NCBI RefSeq assembly: GCF_905220565.1
Contig: NC_059415.1
Span: forward strand, 8,670,501-8,734,500
Reading direction: 5' to 3'
DNA: 64,000 nt
From: Melitaea cinxia
Lineage: Eukaryota > Arthropoda > Insecta > Lepidoptera > Nymphalidae
Shown: positions 10,801 through 22,804 of the stretch, piece by piece
Layout of the letters: each line of letters opens with the position of its first letter
How positions within the stretch are numbered: position 1 is the stretch's first letter
Notes under the pieces: generated by a model
Database searches by the model: none
What the model was told of the DNA's origin: nothing
What the model saw: the letters and a program-made list of their open reading frames with translations, nothing else
Position numbers and translations under genes: made by a program

Positions 10801-11269
10801 GTTTTTAGCTATAAAATTTTTAATGACATTTTTAAACGCAACTAAAATCAACACATACAGTAAACTGAGCAGTGCAAATACACAAAAAATACAGAGCGAT
10901 AGACAATGGAATACCGAACATATTCCTGTCACGTCTGTCCTAGATGTCAAACGAACATGTGACGACAAAGTTCATTTCTTTTACAAATGTGCATCGGCTG
11001 TACACAAAAGGTACGACTGTATTTGAAAAATAGTTTAGGCTCATCAATAATGTTAATTTGGAATGTCGATCATACAATGGCAAAATATTAACAGATTACC
11101 AAGTGTTCAGAGGACCTTATATAGTTTTGTCCGAAACTGCTAGTTAGTAAAGTGCTAGAGAAATGCATGATTGCGATTGCAAGTACTAAGCAAGAAAATT
11201 CTGGAGACCCATGTTCAAGGACTAATAGTAGATGAAGTAGACCGACGACAACTATTGACGTGTTTCTTT

Positions 11270-11640
11270 AATTGACCTAAAAAAAAAGGAGTTCTTAATC
11301 TAACTGAAATAATCTAAATCCATCTGTATTTTTATTTTATTTTATAATTAATTTTACACCACAAATACACAGAAACCGAATTTAAATATAATTACAGATT
11401 ATGAAGTACATACAGCCATTTTTATTAGACAACCCAATTACTTTTTATGTGTGTTCCCTCACAACTTAATCGGACCTACTTTTTGGGTTTATTCTAGTAA
11501 TGCGTATTTGACAAATTTTTCTTTGTATCATTTGTCAATGTTAATTGAATTAGTTTATTTTTCATTTGTGAGTTTAATTATGAGAAATATATTAATACAT
11601 AATAAAATATGTTCCCTAAGCAGGAACAGAATTCACGGCT
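11270..11640 (+). mobile_element. Family M copy, strongly diverged
   Basis: Diverged blocks corresponding to the family start (about 11275-11300), the CACAACTTAATCGGACCTACTTTTTGGG region and the closing GTCAATGTTAATTGAA segment are recognisable in order. There are many substitutions. Confidence 0.4.
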
Positions 11641-12039
11641 GACGATTTTTAGGCGACTATGCGCACCATTATATTAAAACGGTTATTTTCTTCAACTGTG
11701 TCACTGAGGGGCAGTTTCATCGGATCTGGATAAAGTTTATCCTGCAAATAAGTTACGATTCGACTTTAACAATAAGACAATAAGAGGTAGAATAGACCAT
11801 TAGAACTTGTTTCTCCTAAAAAAATAAACTACAACTTTCAGATTCACATTTGGGAATAGAAACATCTTATAAATATAGTGGAATTCGATACTTTTAATAA
11901 CATTTTTTTGCTTATATTTTCGAAATTCCTTTAATACAAATCAAAATCAGTGAATAGATTTCTTTTTTTTTGGTATAAATAAAAATATAATTCGAATTGA
12001 GACGTCTCTAAATGAGAATAATAATTGTGTTTCCTCGGA

Positions 12040-12457
12040 AAAGAAAAAAAACCGGCTTCAATTACATCGACAAGTAATACAACGTAGGTAGACGAAAAAA
12101 TAGTCAAGTAAATACGCATTATCAAAGATTACTCCAAAAGTTGAAATTTGATCCAATCTCGATGAAATTTGAATGTGACCACATGATAAACATCGGCTTT
12201 CGATTAAATTAAATCATCAAAATCGGTACACCCAGTAAAAAGTTATGCGGATTTTCGAGGGTTTCCCTGGATTTCTCTGAGATCCAATCATCAAATTCTG
12301 GTTTCCTTAAGATGGTACCACACTTAAGATATCTCCTTATTATTATCAAAATCGGTTTATACGTTTATAAATAAAAAATAATAATTATGAAGTAATTTAA
12401 CTTCGTTATAATTAATTCGTTATTTTCGTGTTTCGTTTCATTCGTTTAATTCGTTAT

Positions 12458-12509
<52 letters not shown>

Positions 12510-12550
12510 TTTAATTGAGTAATCTCCTCCTTTTTTGAAGTCGATTAAAT
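12040..12550 (-). mobile_element. Family M copy, reverse orientation, with embedded (AT)n
   Basis: It begins CCGGCTTCAATTACATCGAC and ends CTCCTTTTTTGAAGTCGATT. It includes the reversed ATCGGTACACCCAGTAAAAAG block and a TATATA microsatellite (about 12456-12510) near its end. Confidence 0.7.
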
Positions 12551-12689
12551 AGCTTTCAATCGAATAGTAAGTAATTCAATTTAAATATTCATTATACCCA
12601 TTTTAAGTAACTATTTATTCATAATCTTGCCCCAAGTATTGTTACAAAGAAAAACATTTTTTCTATTGCACGTTACATTTACTAATAAC

Positions 12690-13450
12690 ACTGTGTTAGT
12701 TTAATAGATTAATATAAACCATTCAAAATATTGGTATAAAACTTTATCTAAGTGGTCTCTATTGGCTGCAATACAATCCTTTAAACGTCGAGGCCAGTTA
12801 TCAATAGAAGCAGACGTTCTTTCCATGAGAAAATACTTAACTACCAATCGTACGGATTCTTTTAGAGACTCCAAATTATCAGGGCATTTAGAGCAAGCAA
12901 TATTCTCTAAAAGTGACTATAAATCATAATCCAGCGGATTAAGATCGGGACTAGAAAAACGGCTATTCTTCAGCTGTCATCAAGTTCGGAACGATGGTTT
13001 TTAACCAAGATCGATCAATAGCATATCAAGCTTTATGACCCGACACCGAGTCTTGCTGAAAGGATTATTCTTATTTATACAACATGTTAGGTACTAACTA
13101 CCTTCTCAAGAATGTTATCTTGACACACTTGTGCCGATGTTCTGATACCTTTTTCACAAAAATAATAATTATTTATTACTATTATGAAATACGGTATTTT
13201 TTTAATATTGTTCAAACATAAAAATATTCTCGTCCGAAAACATTTTTTTCTGTATCCTCCTTTTGCGCACAGCTTATAGAGTTATTTTTATTTTACCAGC
13301 CTATTGTTTTTTTTTTAAATTATCTGTTAAGAAATGACCAGTCTCTTATAGGTTACAAGTCCTAAGCCATCTTTTAAAATATGCGACACGATTCTAGGTG
13401 CTATCTTCAACTCCCGAGATAAAATCTGTTGCTTTAGGAGGATTGAATTT
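12690..13450 (-). pseudogene. mariner-family transposase pseudogene
   Basis: The minus strand reads as a degraded Tc1/mariner-superfamily transposase. Near 13430 comes an N-terminal HTH piece (QQILSRELKIAPRIVSHIL). Near 13060 is QQDSVSGHK, corresponding to the second catalytic Asp block. Near 12940 is SPDLNPLDYDL, the last catalytic Asp region, so the family is a D-terminal one (maT-like). Near 12800 is SIDNWPRRLKDCIAANRDHL, the usual C-terminus. Several stop codons and frameshifts interrupt it, and about 250 bases in the middle are hard to align. It is not functional. I could not identify its TIRs. Confidence 0.75.
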
Positions 13451-13669
13451 AGCTCCTACCTACTTTGTGTAATGCAACCACTGCGATTCGGTTGTCTTTA
13501 TCACTCCACTCATTCTCACACTCACACTCCATTTCAATGTCACAAAATATTTAAAAATGTATTGACCCGAAAATGAGAAAACACAATGATCAATCGTAAT
13601 TATATAAAATACAGATTCCAAATTCAAATAAAATAATTGTTTATTTTTAATTATAACAGTATTTATGGC

Positions 13670-15000
13670 CAGACTTTGATGTTGACATAAAAACAAATGG
13701 TGGAAAATGGGTTTGCGGTAAAAAAATAAATTAAAAAAAATATTTATCAAAAGTTCAACAGCGCCCGAGGTCGTTAGTTCTGAATTTGTAACATTGTCAA
13801 CGTCAATAAAAACTAGACAGTAAAACATTTTTTACATGACTAGCGTTATTATTACTAACTATTTTTTACTCAAAAAAGATTGGTTGTCTATGTCTAACGT
13901 TATAAAGAAACATTCATGAAATATTGCATACTTTTATGAATTGAATTGAATTATTATCATTGAATTATTACTATTTTGTATAATACAAAGAAAAAAGTCC
14001 ATTGAAAATTAGAATTATTTCAATAAATCGACATTTATTTATTCGAACTGCTAGCTCTGACGTCACGCGAGAAGAGAAATAAATGTGTCACAAGCCAACG
14101 CTTTAGCCGATCGTGTGTCTCTATCGCTTGTTTCGAGCTCTCGCTTGCACTGGCTTGGGCCCAGTGCCCTGGCACTTGGCTCAGGCGGAACGTGACACTT
14201 TTTCGTGCATGCAGCCGGTGTTCATCGCTTTATATGACATTGTCACATCAAAAACAAGTCTCTTCTTATTTTTCTTTTACTTGATTGATCCAGCCTGTAA
14301 CATCCCATTGCTGAGCATAGGTCTTTTTCTCCACGCAGGAAAAAAGTCAATCACAACGCAGAGGTAGATTGCGGGCTGGACATTATTCTTACTATGTAGT
14401 AGCGATTGATGTCACGTGTCTATACTAGAGTGTAATTACCGACGTTGTGCATTATAATACATGAAACTTAATATTATAAATATGAGAGTCTTTCCGTAAC
14501 AAATATCTCTAATTATTTTTTAATTTCTAAGTTACTAAACTAAAGTTAATTCGAAACAATTATAAAACAATCTAGTAAATGAAATAAGATCACGTTAAAT
14601 TACAGATAACACAAATAATTGTTTTAATATTGTATTTGTAATTATGGAAAGAGCTCAAAAAAAATTACATTCTGATAAAATTAATATTTTTAACGTTATG
14701 AAATTTCATAAAGGAATATTATTTATTTGTGTTACAAAATTACTACGACCTGAACGTTATTGACCAAAATATTAAAAAATCAACATATTTCAGAAAAATC
14801 GAATGTTATCAATTTTGTATTAGTTTCTATTATAGAACGGGTTTTCAGAGTGGATTTTGTGTTGAAGTAAACGAAACGAAAGGCGGTTTCTAGATTCTTG
14901 TGATTATAACACGATGTAAGTTTATATAAATATTTATTAAATTAAAAACAAAAACAAGCAATGGTATTAATATAGGCGTAAAAGTAAAAAAAAAAGAAAA
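13670..15000. repeat. Segmental duplication partner of 59635-61205
   Basis: Two blocks match the right end of the window in the same order. 13675-13870 (GTTGACATAAAAACAAATGG, then AAAAGTTCAACAGC-CCCGAGG) pairs with 59640-59825. 14440-15000 (TAAACTAAAGTTAATTCGAA, AGGCGGTTTCTA, AGCAATGGTATTAA) pairs with 60290-61205. It lies directly upstream of the UGT at 15511. I see no coding content in it. Confidence 0.75.
14283..14430. mobile_element. SINE fragment with RTE-like tail (family B relative)
   Basis: CAGCCTGTAACATCCCATTG, CATAGGTCTTTTTCTCC and ATTCTTACTATG blocks match the element at 27090-27418. It is truncated and has no pol III boxes. Confidence 0.5.
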
Positions 15001-15309
15001 CGAAAGTCGTTACTTCCTAAACTTAATACTTATCTCCACATTTCATAAAAAGATAAAATTATCGACAATTCTATCATAGCCATAGCATAATATGTCATCA
15101 TGATTGCTAGACTGATTTGCGAGGACTCACTTAGCCCCGAGTTATTCTTGATAAAAAGCTATCTACTAAATATTGGTTAAAAATATATGTACGAGTTAAT
15201 GAAATTTATATTAAATTGAAAACTGAAACAGGCAATAATTTTTTTAAATAACACTATAATTAGTTAAAGATATTATAAATGAACCATACTTCAATATATC
15301 ATTTCCTTT

Positions 15310-15465
15310 GCCCTTAGGTTGCCTGGAAGAGATCGCTTTTAAGAAATAAGGCCGCCTTTTGTACATTTTTCTACTTTCTTAATTATTGTCAATGTTGCTT
15401 GTTTATTTTATTTCTTGTTTGGTGTACAATAAAGTGTAAATAAATAAATAAATACTTTACAGAAT
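15310..15465 (+). mobile_element. Short repeat with conserved hairpin (family H)
   Basis: CCCTTAGGTTGCCTGGAAGAGATCGCTTTTAAG...AAGGCCGCC, then GTACAATAAAGTGTAAATAAATAAATAAAT as a tail. Related pieces occur at about 57980 and, reversed, at 63840-63915. It is a retroposon 3'-end-like family. It lies just before the UGT start, so it may have brought an AATAAA signal into the promoter side. Confidence 0.5.
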
Positions 15466-15510
15466 CATTCATTCTTGTTACAATTTCAGATTAGGTAGCA
15501 GTCCTACAAA

Positions 15511-18179
15511 ATGTATCACAGAATTTTAGTATTATTTTTGTCGTTCTTGTTTGTTACAACAGAGGCGGCAAAAATTCTAGGAGTGTTTCCAATGCCGTCC
15601 TTAAGTCATCAAATCGTATTCCGTAGAATAACTCAGGAACTTGCTAAAAGGGGTCATGAAGTGACAGTAATTACAACTGATCCAGCATTTCCCGAAGGAA
15701 ATGGACCAACAAATCTTAAAGAAATCGATATTCATGATGTATCTTACGCACTTTTCCAAGAAACTTTTCAAACTAAATACAAGGCCGGTGCTATGAAACA
15801 TCAAACATTTGCAGAAATGAGAGAAGGACTCCGAATATTCTCAAGTCTTTTTCACATCCAGGTACAAACACCACAAGTTCAAGAACTCATAACAAACAAG
15901 AACAATACATTTGACTTAATATTAATCGAGGCTGTTACGCGCCCTGCACTTGTTTTGTCGCACATTTTTAAAGCACCAGTAGTTATAACTAGTCCATTTG
16001 GAGCTATATATAATTACCATGACATAATGGGTACTCTGACACACCCAGTTTTGTATCCGTATATCTTTCAAATGAAAATTTATAATCTTACTTTGTGGGA
16101 AAAGCTTGATTTTCTACGATATCACTATATGAATAAATATGCAAACTATTTAAATCAATTTGATGTGCATGAAATGTTGAAACAAGATTTTGGCTCAGAT
16201 GTTCCAGCTTTAGAAGAATTATATAATAATGTGCACTTGTTGTTTCTCAATATTCATCCTATCTGGGCAGACAATCAGCCTGTACCACCCGGTGTTATAT
16301 TTACGGGTGGAATTCATCAATTACCTGAAAAGGAGCTACCAAAGGTTTGTCAACAACTTGTAAATATATTGAATATATTGTTGTGAATATATTTAATATA
16401 TTTTACTTTACAGGATCTAAAAACCTACTTGGACTCGTCGAAGCGTGGTGTTATCTACGTGAGTTTTGGGACCAATATATTGGCAAGAATGTTTGAACCA
16501 GAAACAGTTAAAATTATAGTGAACGTATTATCCAAGTTACCCTATGATGTTTTGTGGAAATGGGATCAGGACGAGCTGCCAGGGAATCTGGATAATATAA
16601 AAATATCCAAATGGCTACCACAATCAGACTTATTGAGTGAGGTTTATATAGTTAAATATCTGGACACTAAAATTGGTGTGAATTTCTACTCAAACAAAAC
16701 AAATCATTTACAGGACATCCTAAAATGAAGCTGTTTGTTACACAAGCTGGACTTCAATCAACGGATGAAGCTATCACTGCTGGTGTGCCGCTTGTTGCTA
16801 TACCTATGTTAGCCGATCAATGGTATAATGCTCAAAAGTATGTCAAGCATGGTATCGGTATGAAACTCGATATTGACTTTTTAACTGAGGACAAACTAAA
16901 ACATGCCATAGAAACTGTAATATCGGACGAAAGGTAAATATAGTAGCATTAATTAGATAGCAACAAACAGTACTCAATTCCTTTATTATTTTAATTTTCT
17001 CTTGTACTAAATTATTGATGTATAAAATAGACGATGTAAGCGTTAACAATGTTGTGAAATTATAAATACATACGTTTTATAATAATGGTGCAAAGAGCAA
17101 CACGTAATGATGTCGTAATTTGCTTGCGTATGTTCTTAAATATATTTATCATCATTACAGCCTATACAGTCCACAGTGGACATAGGCCTCCACAAGTTTA
17201 CGCCAAAAATAGCGTGAATCATGTGTTTTGCCCATAGTCACCACGCTGGGCAGGCGGGTTGGTGACCGCAGGGCTGGTTTTGTCGCACCGAAGACGCTGC
17301 TGCCCATCTTCGGCCTGTGTATTTCAAAGCCAGCAGTCGGATGGCTATCCCGCCACCGGTCGGCTTTTAAAGTTCCAAGGTGGCAGCGGAACTGTGTTAT
17401 CCCTTAGTCGCCTCTTACGACACTCACGGGAAGAGAGGGGGTGGCTATATTCTTTAGTACCGTAGCCACACAGTACATATATATTTATATATACGGATAT
17501 TAGTTAATTAAATTAGAATAGAATTAAATTAAAGCATATACTATGTAGTATAATGAATAACATAATATGTACCTTACTATTTAATATAACTTGTAGTATT
17601 GCACTAAATATGGATGTATCGAAGATGATTTTTTGTAAAAATATCTGTAATATTTTAAGTATTGAAAACTTGCAGTTATAGTATTTCAATTCATTTTTTT
17701 TACTTAGTGTTAATTATATCGGGTAAGATTAGAAAATCTAAAATTAAAATAATCTAAATTCTAAAAACTAAAAAAATTTAAATTAATTTTTCATTAGCTT
17801 TCCTAATTTGAGCATCAGTTAAAATCAAGGGACTTTAAGCTACTAAATGTGCTTTTTATGCAATTTTAGCTATCGCCGTAACATCATTAAGCTTCGTGAC
17901 ATAATGCGTGATCAGCCAGAGACGCCCCTAGAGCGAGCGATATGGTGGCTTGAATATGCCATAAGACACGGTGGAGCAAAACAACTTCGCGCACCAACAG
18001 CTAACATTTCAACGGCTGAATATTTTGAATTGGAATTGGTTTTAATTGTGCTATCAATAGCAGTCGCGGCTTTTATGTTATTTATTGTAACTTTTATACA
18101 ATCATTTAGATTTATTCGTAAATTATTATGCAATAAAAACAAAGTAAGTACAGAAGCAACTAAAAAGAAAACCAACTAA
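15511..18179 (+). CDS. UDP-glycosyltransferase, complete four-exon gene (528 aa)
   Basis: Exons: 15511-16344, 16414-16636, 16714-16933 and 17870-18179 (834, 223, 220 and 310 nt; phases 0, 1 and 2), all GT-AG. Donor 2 is taken as GTGAGG at 16637, because it joins DLL to RHPKMKLF in frame. The product starts with a hydrophobic signal peptide ending near TEAAK. His33 (PSLSHQ) is the expected catalytic base. Exon 1 encodes the acceptor half. Exons 2-3 encode the donor half with WLPQSDLL and the signature FVTQAGLQSTDEAITAGVP to ADQWYNAQKY, whose Asp-Gln contacts the UDP-sugar. A C-terminal helix and the tail KKKTN (KKxx) place it in the ER membrane, facing the lumen. At the usual acidic partner of the His it has Glu (LILIEAV) instead of Asp. 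Substrates cannot be read from sequence; detoxification or pigment and hormone conjugation are usual. UGT33/UGT40-like, subfamily uncertain. Confidence 0.93.
17150..17478 (-). mobile_element. RTE-tailed SINE-like element (family R) in UGT intron 3
   Basis: The minus strand runs from TGTGTGGCTACGGTACTAAA through CCACCCCCTCTCTTCCCGTG, GGCGACTAAGGGATAACAC and GCAGCAGCGTCTTCGGTGCG to GGAGGCCTATGTCCACTGTG. Possible 10-bp target duplications ATATATTTAT lie at 17140-17149 and 17479-17488, but the flank is low-complexity. It is intronic and opposite to the gene. Confidence 0.75.
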
Positions 18180-19509
18180 ATGTAGAAAGCTATAAAATGT
18201 AAATGTGATTTTAATTTATGATGATTATAGATTATAGGTTATAGTGATTTATATTTAATTATTATTTTATATGAATCTTTTATTTATTCATTTTTTTACT
18301 AGATGCTTTGTGAAACCACCATTTGACAATAATAAATTGTCAGTAATATTTTACTAATACATTATTTATTAGATAGAAAATGTTAAAACACGAATTAATA
18401 AGTTTACTTAATTGATTACTAGCTTCTATAAGGGCTTCGCCTGCGTAGGATTAGACTTTAAAGACTAACAATATCTAGAATTCTAGACATTTCTAAGTAT
18501 AATAAACTATAGGATTTTTAGAGGTTCAGTTTAATGATATTATTCCAAAAAAGGCCAAGGTTTATATTTAATATAAAAATTTTAATTAAAATAAGTATTA
18601 ATATAAATATTATAACTATGGGATTACTTTAATTGGATTGCTACAATATTTTTAAAAATATGTAACTTCTGACAAATATTAAAAATGTGTTAATATTTTT
18701 ACTTCATTTATGCACTGTATATTATAGATTTCAATGTTGTTTTTTTCTTAAATAAATCTATACAAAAAATATCAAGGGAACGTAGCCATACTACTGTTTT
18801 TAAAAATAGGTACCACGCTTGGACACAGGGGCGAGGGGTTTGTCTTAGGTTTTCGTCTCGTAGTCAATATGTTTTTTAAAAATCTCACTTTTTCGACCTG
18901 TTTTGAAATACAGTATTTTTTCAACTCACACGTGGCAGCACTGACACACATATGCCAGGACATCAGCTGATTAAAGAGTGACAGTATACCGAAAAGTGAA
19001 GTATGGTTAAAAAATTATTTAAACCATAATTCTGAATTACTTCGTAAAAATTCGAGGGAAGTGGGATAGTATTTTAGCAAATACTACAGATGGTCAACAA
19101 GGGGTTAAAAAATTGTAAGAAAGTGTGCTTGAAGGTAAGCGCACAGTTAATAATGTCCCCAAGTATCTGATACTATTCTCTTTTTCAAGGACCGGGGAAA
19201 CACAGTCGCTGTATGAAGCTGGGTTGCAAACATGAGCTCGAACGGTTGATAAAAATAAAACATTGTAGTTTTGTAATTTGGGATTTGGCTAGATTAGATA
19301 TTGACTTTTGTTACGTGTACATTTAAAAATATGTTGATATACCTAATAAGCAATCTTACTGAATGTATTTATTTTATTGTTAAAATATCTCTGCCCTGTC
19401 AATAATAGTAAGGCTTTTTTTCTAAATGATTTTTTTAAAAAGATTTTTCGAAATAAATTATTTTGTTTCAACCTGCGACTACACCTGCTTTTATCACTTA
19501 GCTGTTACC
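18180..19509. other. Gene-free AT-rich spacer
   Basis: This is the 3' flank of the UGT, with an AATAAA at about 18329, and unremarkable AT-rich DNA. Around 18780-18970 there is a GC-richer patch whose short open frames lack any recognisable domain. I support no feature here. Confidence 0.5.
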
Positions 19510-19517
19510 CTAACATG

Positions 19518-19690
19518 CAGTGACGTAGCGAGCTTAACTCGCACCCGGGGCACAATACCTTTTTAGCACCCCTCCCCCCATTCAAAAACCATATAATATG
19601 TCGAGTAAATTTTTGTTGTGTGGACCTTAGGGTACCCCTTTGTGAGTAGCACCCGGAGCATGATGCACCCTCCTCCCAGCTACGCCATTG
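19518..19690. mobile_element. hAT-type MITE, 173 bp
   Basis: The terminal inverted repeats CAGTGACGTAGC at the left and GCTACGCCATTG at the right match with two differences. A perfect 8-bp target duplication CTAACATG (19510-19517 and 19691-19698) is diagnostic of hAT-superfamily insertion. The interior is too short to code. Confidence 0.85.
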
Positions 19691-19704
19691 CTAACATGGC
19701 ATAT

Positions 19705-20165
19705 TTAAAGTCAAGGTTACCTTACCATATACTTCCAATATCGTTGAAATAACACGGTACCGAATTTCGAATCTATAGGACATATGGAAGGTAGTCAGAT
19801 CCACTCATCAACAATTAAAGAGCTGATGATCTGAAAACGGCCGATCAGGTCACGGTTACCTTACCATATACTTTCAATATCATTGAAGTAACACAGTGCC
19901 AAATTTCGAATCGATCGAACATAAGGAAGTTAGTCAGATCTCCTCATTAACTAGAAAAGAGTTGATGATCTTCAAACGGCTGAACAGATTTTGATGAGAT
20001 ATGGCTAAGAACACTCGGAGTAAAATTATCTATGAAACAAAAAACTAAACGAAAATCAATTCACCCATTCTGGAGCTATGATCCCATAGAAAGATACACA
20101 GATACACCAGATACACAGACACGTTAAACTTATAACACCCCTCTTTTTGCGTGGGGGGTTAATAA
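19705..20165. repeat. Tandem repeat (two ~138-bp units) plus conserved tail
   Basis: Two diverged copies start at about 19711 and 19849 (GGTTACCTTACCATATACTT, then TGAAATAACACGG, GTAGTCAGATC, GATGATCT). They are followed by ATATGGCTAAGAACACTCGG, ACACAGATACAC repeats and AACACCCCTCTTTTTGCGTG, a block I recall from other lepidopteran genomic repeats. Non-autonomous element of unclear class. Confidence 0.6.
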
Positions 20166-20443
20166 AGTATTAAATACCGGGCATTATACATCATTTGATA
20201 TCAAGAATTCTTTTTTAATTAACCAGTGAATTCAAATTTAATTACTATGTTTTAGCTAATGCTATCTAAGACATAATAACATTATATTATATGATTCAAT
20301 ACGATAATCTTAGATAAAGACTTTTTAAGTGAATTATAGTCAGTTTATAAATGAATTCAAATCATACAGTCTTGTTACATTTGCAATTAAACGGTTGTAG
20401 CGAAAATGTTTTACAAAACTATAGTATTATTACTTACGTTAAG
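20150..20443 (+). pseudogene. UGT promoter plus first ~12 codons (decapitated copy)
   Basis: 20162-20430 is a close copy of 22985-23268, the sequence directly upstream of the intact UGT at 23245. It includes AATACCGGGCATTATACATC, TCAGTTTATAAATGAATTCAA and TCTTGTTACATTT. Translation from ATG 20407 begins MFYKTIVLLLTL, like the start of the intact gene, then leaves homology after about 12 codons and stops. It is a non-functional remnant of a tandem duplication or deletion. Confidence 0.8.
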
Positions 20444-20677
20444 AAATAAATCCATATGTTTTATTGATAAAAGGATATAGATATAATTAATCACAAAATA
20501 ATCGTGGACTAAAATCGAAATGTCATTCTATCATATCCATAGGAAATACCAATCGCTAAATGTTTAAGGCCATCATGATTAGTTGAATAACTTGATAGAT
20601 AAAGATTTTTCAAATTAACTTAAAATAATCATTCAGTCTTGTCGTGTGCAGGTTGTAAAGAAGTAGTTGTATAGAAA

Positions 20678-20769
20678 ATGTATTAAACAATTTTAGTATT
20701 ATTTTTAACGTTATTGTTTGTCATGACGAAGGCGGCCAAAATTATAGGAGTGTTTCCTGTGCCGTTTGG
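20678..20769 (+). pseudogene. UGT exon 1 start, second 5' remnant
   Basis: From ATG 20678 the frame is a UGT signal peptide and first strand, ending in AAKIIGVFPVPFG, but with an early TAA at the third codon. It is cut off at about 20769 by a SINE tail fragment (AAAGAGGCCTATGTTCAGCA). No later exon is found. This is a third start site between the two intact UGTs. Confidence 0.75.
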
Positions 20770-20830
20770 GTAAAGAGGCCTATGTTCAGCAATAGGATAT
20801 TACAGGCTGAAACATTCTGATCGGTCTACT
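20770..20830 (+). mobile_element. SINE tail fragment truncating a UGT remnant
   Basis: AAAGAGGCCTATGTTCAGCA and ATAGGATATTACAGGCTGAA match the RTE-like tail of the family B element at 27090 (minus orientation there). Only the tail is present. Confidence 0.5.
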
Positions 20831-21304
20831 AGCACAATATCAGGTTTATTGGCTGCAATAAACCTGTGAGTGAAAATAGACCGATCCCAGTAGAGCAATG
20901 CTCGATCACTATTAAGAAATGGCGTTGGGCTATACGTATAATAAGGCTACTCATTTTCAATTAAACCGAACCGAATAGTAAGTTGTTGGTGGATAATTCT
21001 GGCTACTAGGTTATGTCTGTGCAAGTACTCACCGTTAGAAAGACGACTACAACCGGAAACAACAGGTACTTATATTGGATGCTCTAGCCTTAGCAAGCTC
21101 GGCATATGTCTGGATTTTCATCTTTCATGATATGTTTCCGGTAGTTGATCGTCCTAACAACTTTGTCCATAATTGCATAGAAAAAAGCTTCGGTTTCTCC
21201 GAAGAGATGCTAGGATAGTAAAAATCAAGATAGTTCTAATTAGTTTTGATGGTTCACAAACGTTGTCTATGCTTTTGACGTTCTAATTCTCATACATATA
21301 ATAA

Positions 21305-21935
21305 TAAAATATGAAATTTATTTATTCTAGCAATAACTCAACAAGTCGAGATTGCCCTAAAATTATCGATAATATTATTAAGCCCAAGCAAGACTTTTTA
21401 AGTTTTATATTACCTGTATATTTGACTATAATAGACTATAAATTAATGTATATGTAAAATATGTATGTACCTAACATGTTAACTATATCTGGCTTCAGAT
21501 GAATCGCGAGAGCTTCATCGGTAATCCACTATAAGTATTAACATTAATTTTGAATTATTTATTAATAAATCAACCCAATTTATTTTGTAAATGTTGCAAA
21601 CAGCCCGACAAATATCATTACCAAACTTTACTATCAAGTAAATGATATTTAAAGTGCTCCTGAAAAACAAAATATCTGATAAAGTTTTTTAAGTTAGGTT
21701 TGTTTCAAAGGTTGCTGATAAAGCTATCATTATATAATACACGGTACGGGTACGGTATATAATACATAAAAGTAGTACAGATAAAACAGGGCCTTTGTTA
21801 GCATTTTAATAATAACAGATAAAATTTTGCACATTTACATATCACTAATAAAATGCGCAGTAGAAGCGCTTGTTCATGTTTGTTTTCCTGAAAATGAAAT
21901 TATTGTTCATTACGAAAGTATTTTAAGAGTGTGTT
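21305..21935. repeat. Segmental duplication partner of 1370-2250
   Basis: Same block as upstream of the UGT pseudogene at 2.5 kb, ending in AAATGCGCAGTAGAAG and CTTGTTCATGTTT. Noncoding. It links this part of the array with the left one. Confidence 0.7.
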
Positions 21936-22119
21936 GTCTTGTTGAGCAGGTTTGAAATACTAAATTTATTACTAATTACTTACCATATTAGCGGGCCCCC
22001 CCGGTGCCACCTCGCCGAAGGGTGTCCATGAGGATTTTACAATAGGTTAAATTGTTATTAAAACTCCTTCAGTAATTAAGTATGAACTAATAAATTGGTT
22101 TGAAAGGCTATCTAAGTTG

Positions 22120-22740
22120 CACCTTTTTGTTTTTCACCACCTCGCCCCGGCGGTAGGTCCGTTCGAAATCTCCGATACCCAGCACAAAGGTGGGGTGGTC
22201 TCGCTCACAACAAGGCCACCTGTCAAACGTGTGGGGTCATATCGTCCGGTTGGCCGAAGTCCCCCGACTGTCGGCCAACGATTCATGTCATTCACCAACG
22301 AGTCATCAACGAGTCATTACCTCTTTGCAGTAGGAGACCTTCACCTGCCACGATCTCTCGCTGTCGAGCATGGCATTTACGACGCTCGGCAGTGAGAGAT
22401 CCCTTCCGAGGACCGCCAAAAGCGCGTGCCGCTGGGAATCCCAAGCAGCGCACACCTCGGCCTGACCGCGTCCACCGTCCGCTGCCAGGGGACCGGCGGG
22501 GCCAGGTCCACGAAGGGGTAAATTTCGGCGTGGATCTTCGCCTGCAATTCCCAGGGGGGATCGCCGGCTAGCACGCACGCCACTTCTACTGTACTACTAC
22601 TACTGGTAACTGCGTATTGTCCTCGTCGCGATGACCCGCTGCAGACATCGCAGCAGGGTCTTTTTGAAGCCGACATAAGGTCTACGAATGCCTACCCGGG
22701 CATCCTGAATATCACCCGTAAATGGGTTACCCTGCGATAT
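22120..22740 (-). pseudogene. R1-type non-LTR ORF2 C-terminal remnant
   Basis: A GC-rich island in AT-rich DNA. The minus-strand frame 22578-22306 reads CAAWDSQRHALLAVLGRDLS and then a SWQVKVSYCKEVM end, which resembles the last part of R1-clade retrotransposon ORF2 proteins (after the CCHC). No RT or endonuclease domain is present, and the upstream 22680-22740 portion does not align to anything I know. An alternative is a GC-rich repeat of another origin. Confidence 0.45.
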
Positions 22741-22788
22741 CAAAAAAGGGGGGTCCTGTAAGCGCGATCCAGGAATAATAATTTAACC

Positions 22789-22804
22789 TAACCTAACCTA
22801 ACCC
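22789..22804. repeat. Short telomere-like (CCTAA)n tract
   Basis: About three tandem CCTAA units, the insect telomere motif (TTAGG on the other strand), lie beside the R1-like remnant. This may be a trace of telomere-targeted insertion or simple chance. Confidence 0.4.

Noticed and set aside
16345..16386. Read-through of UGT exon 1 into a longer frame
   Set aside because: AAG|GTTTGT at 16344 is a shared donor in the paralogues and restores the DLKTYLDSSKRG exon in phase; the extra codons are intronic.
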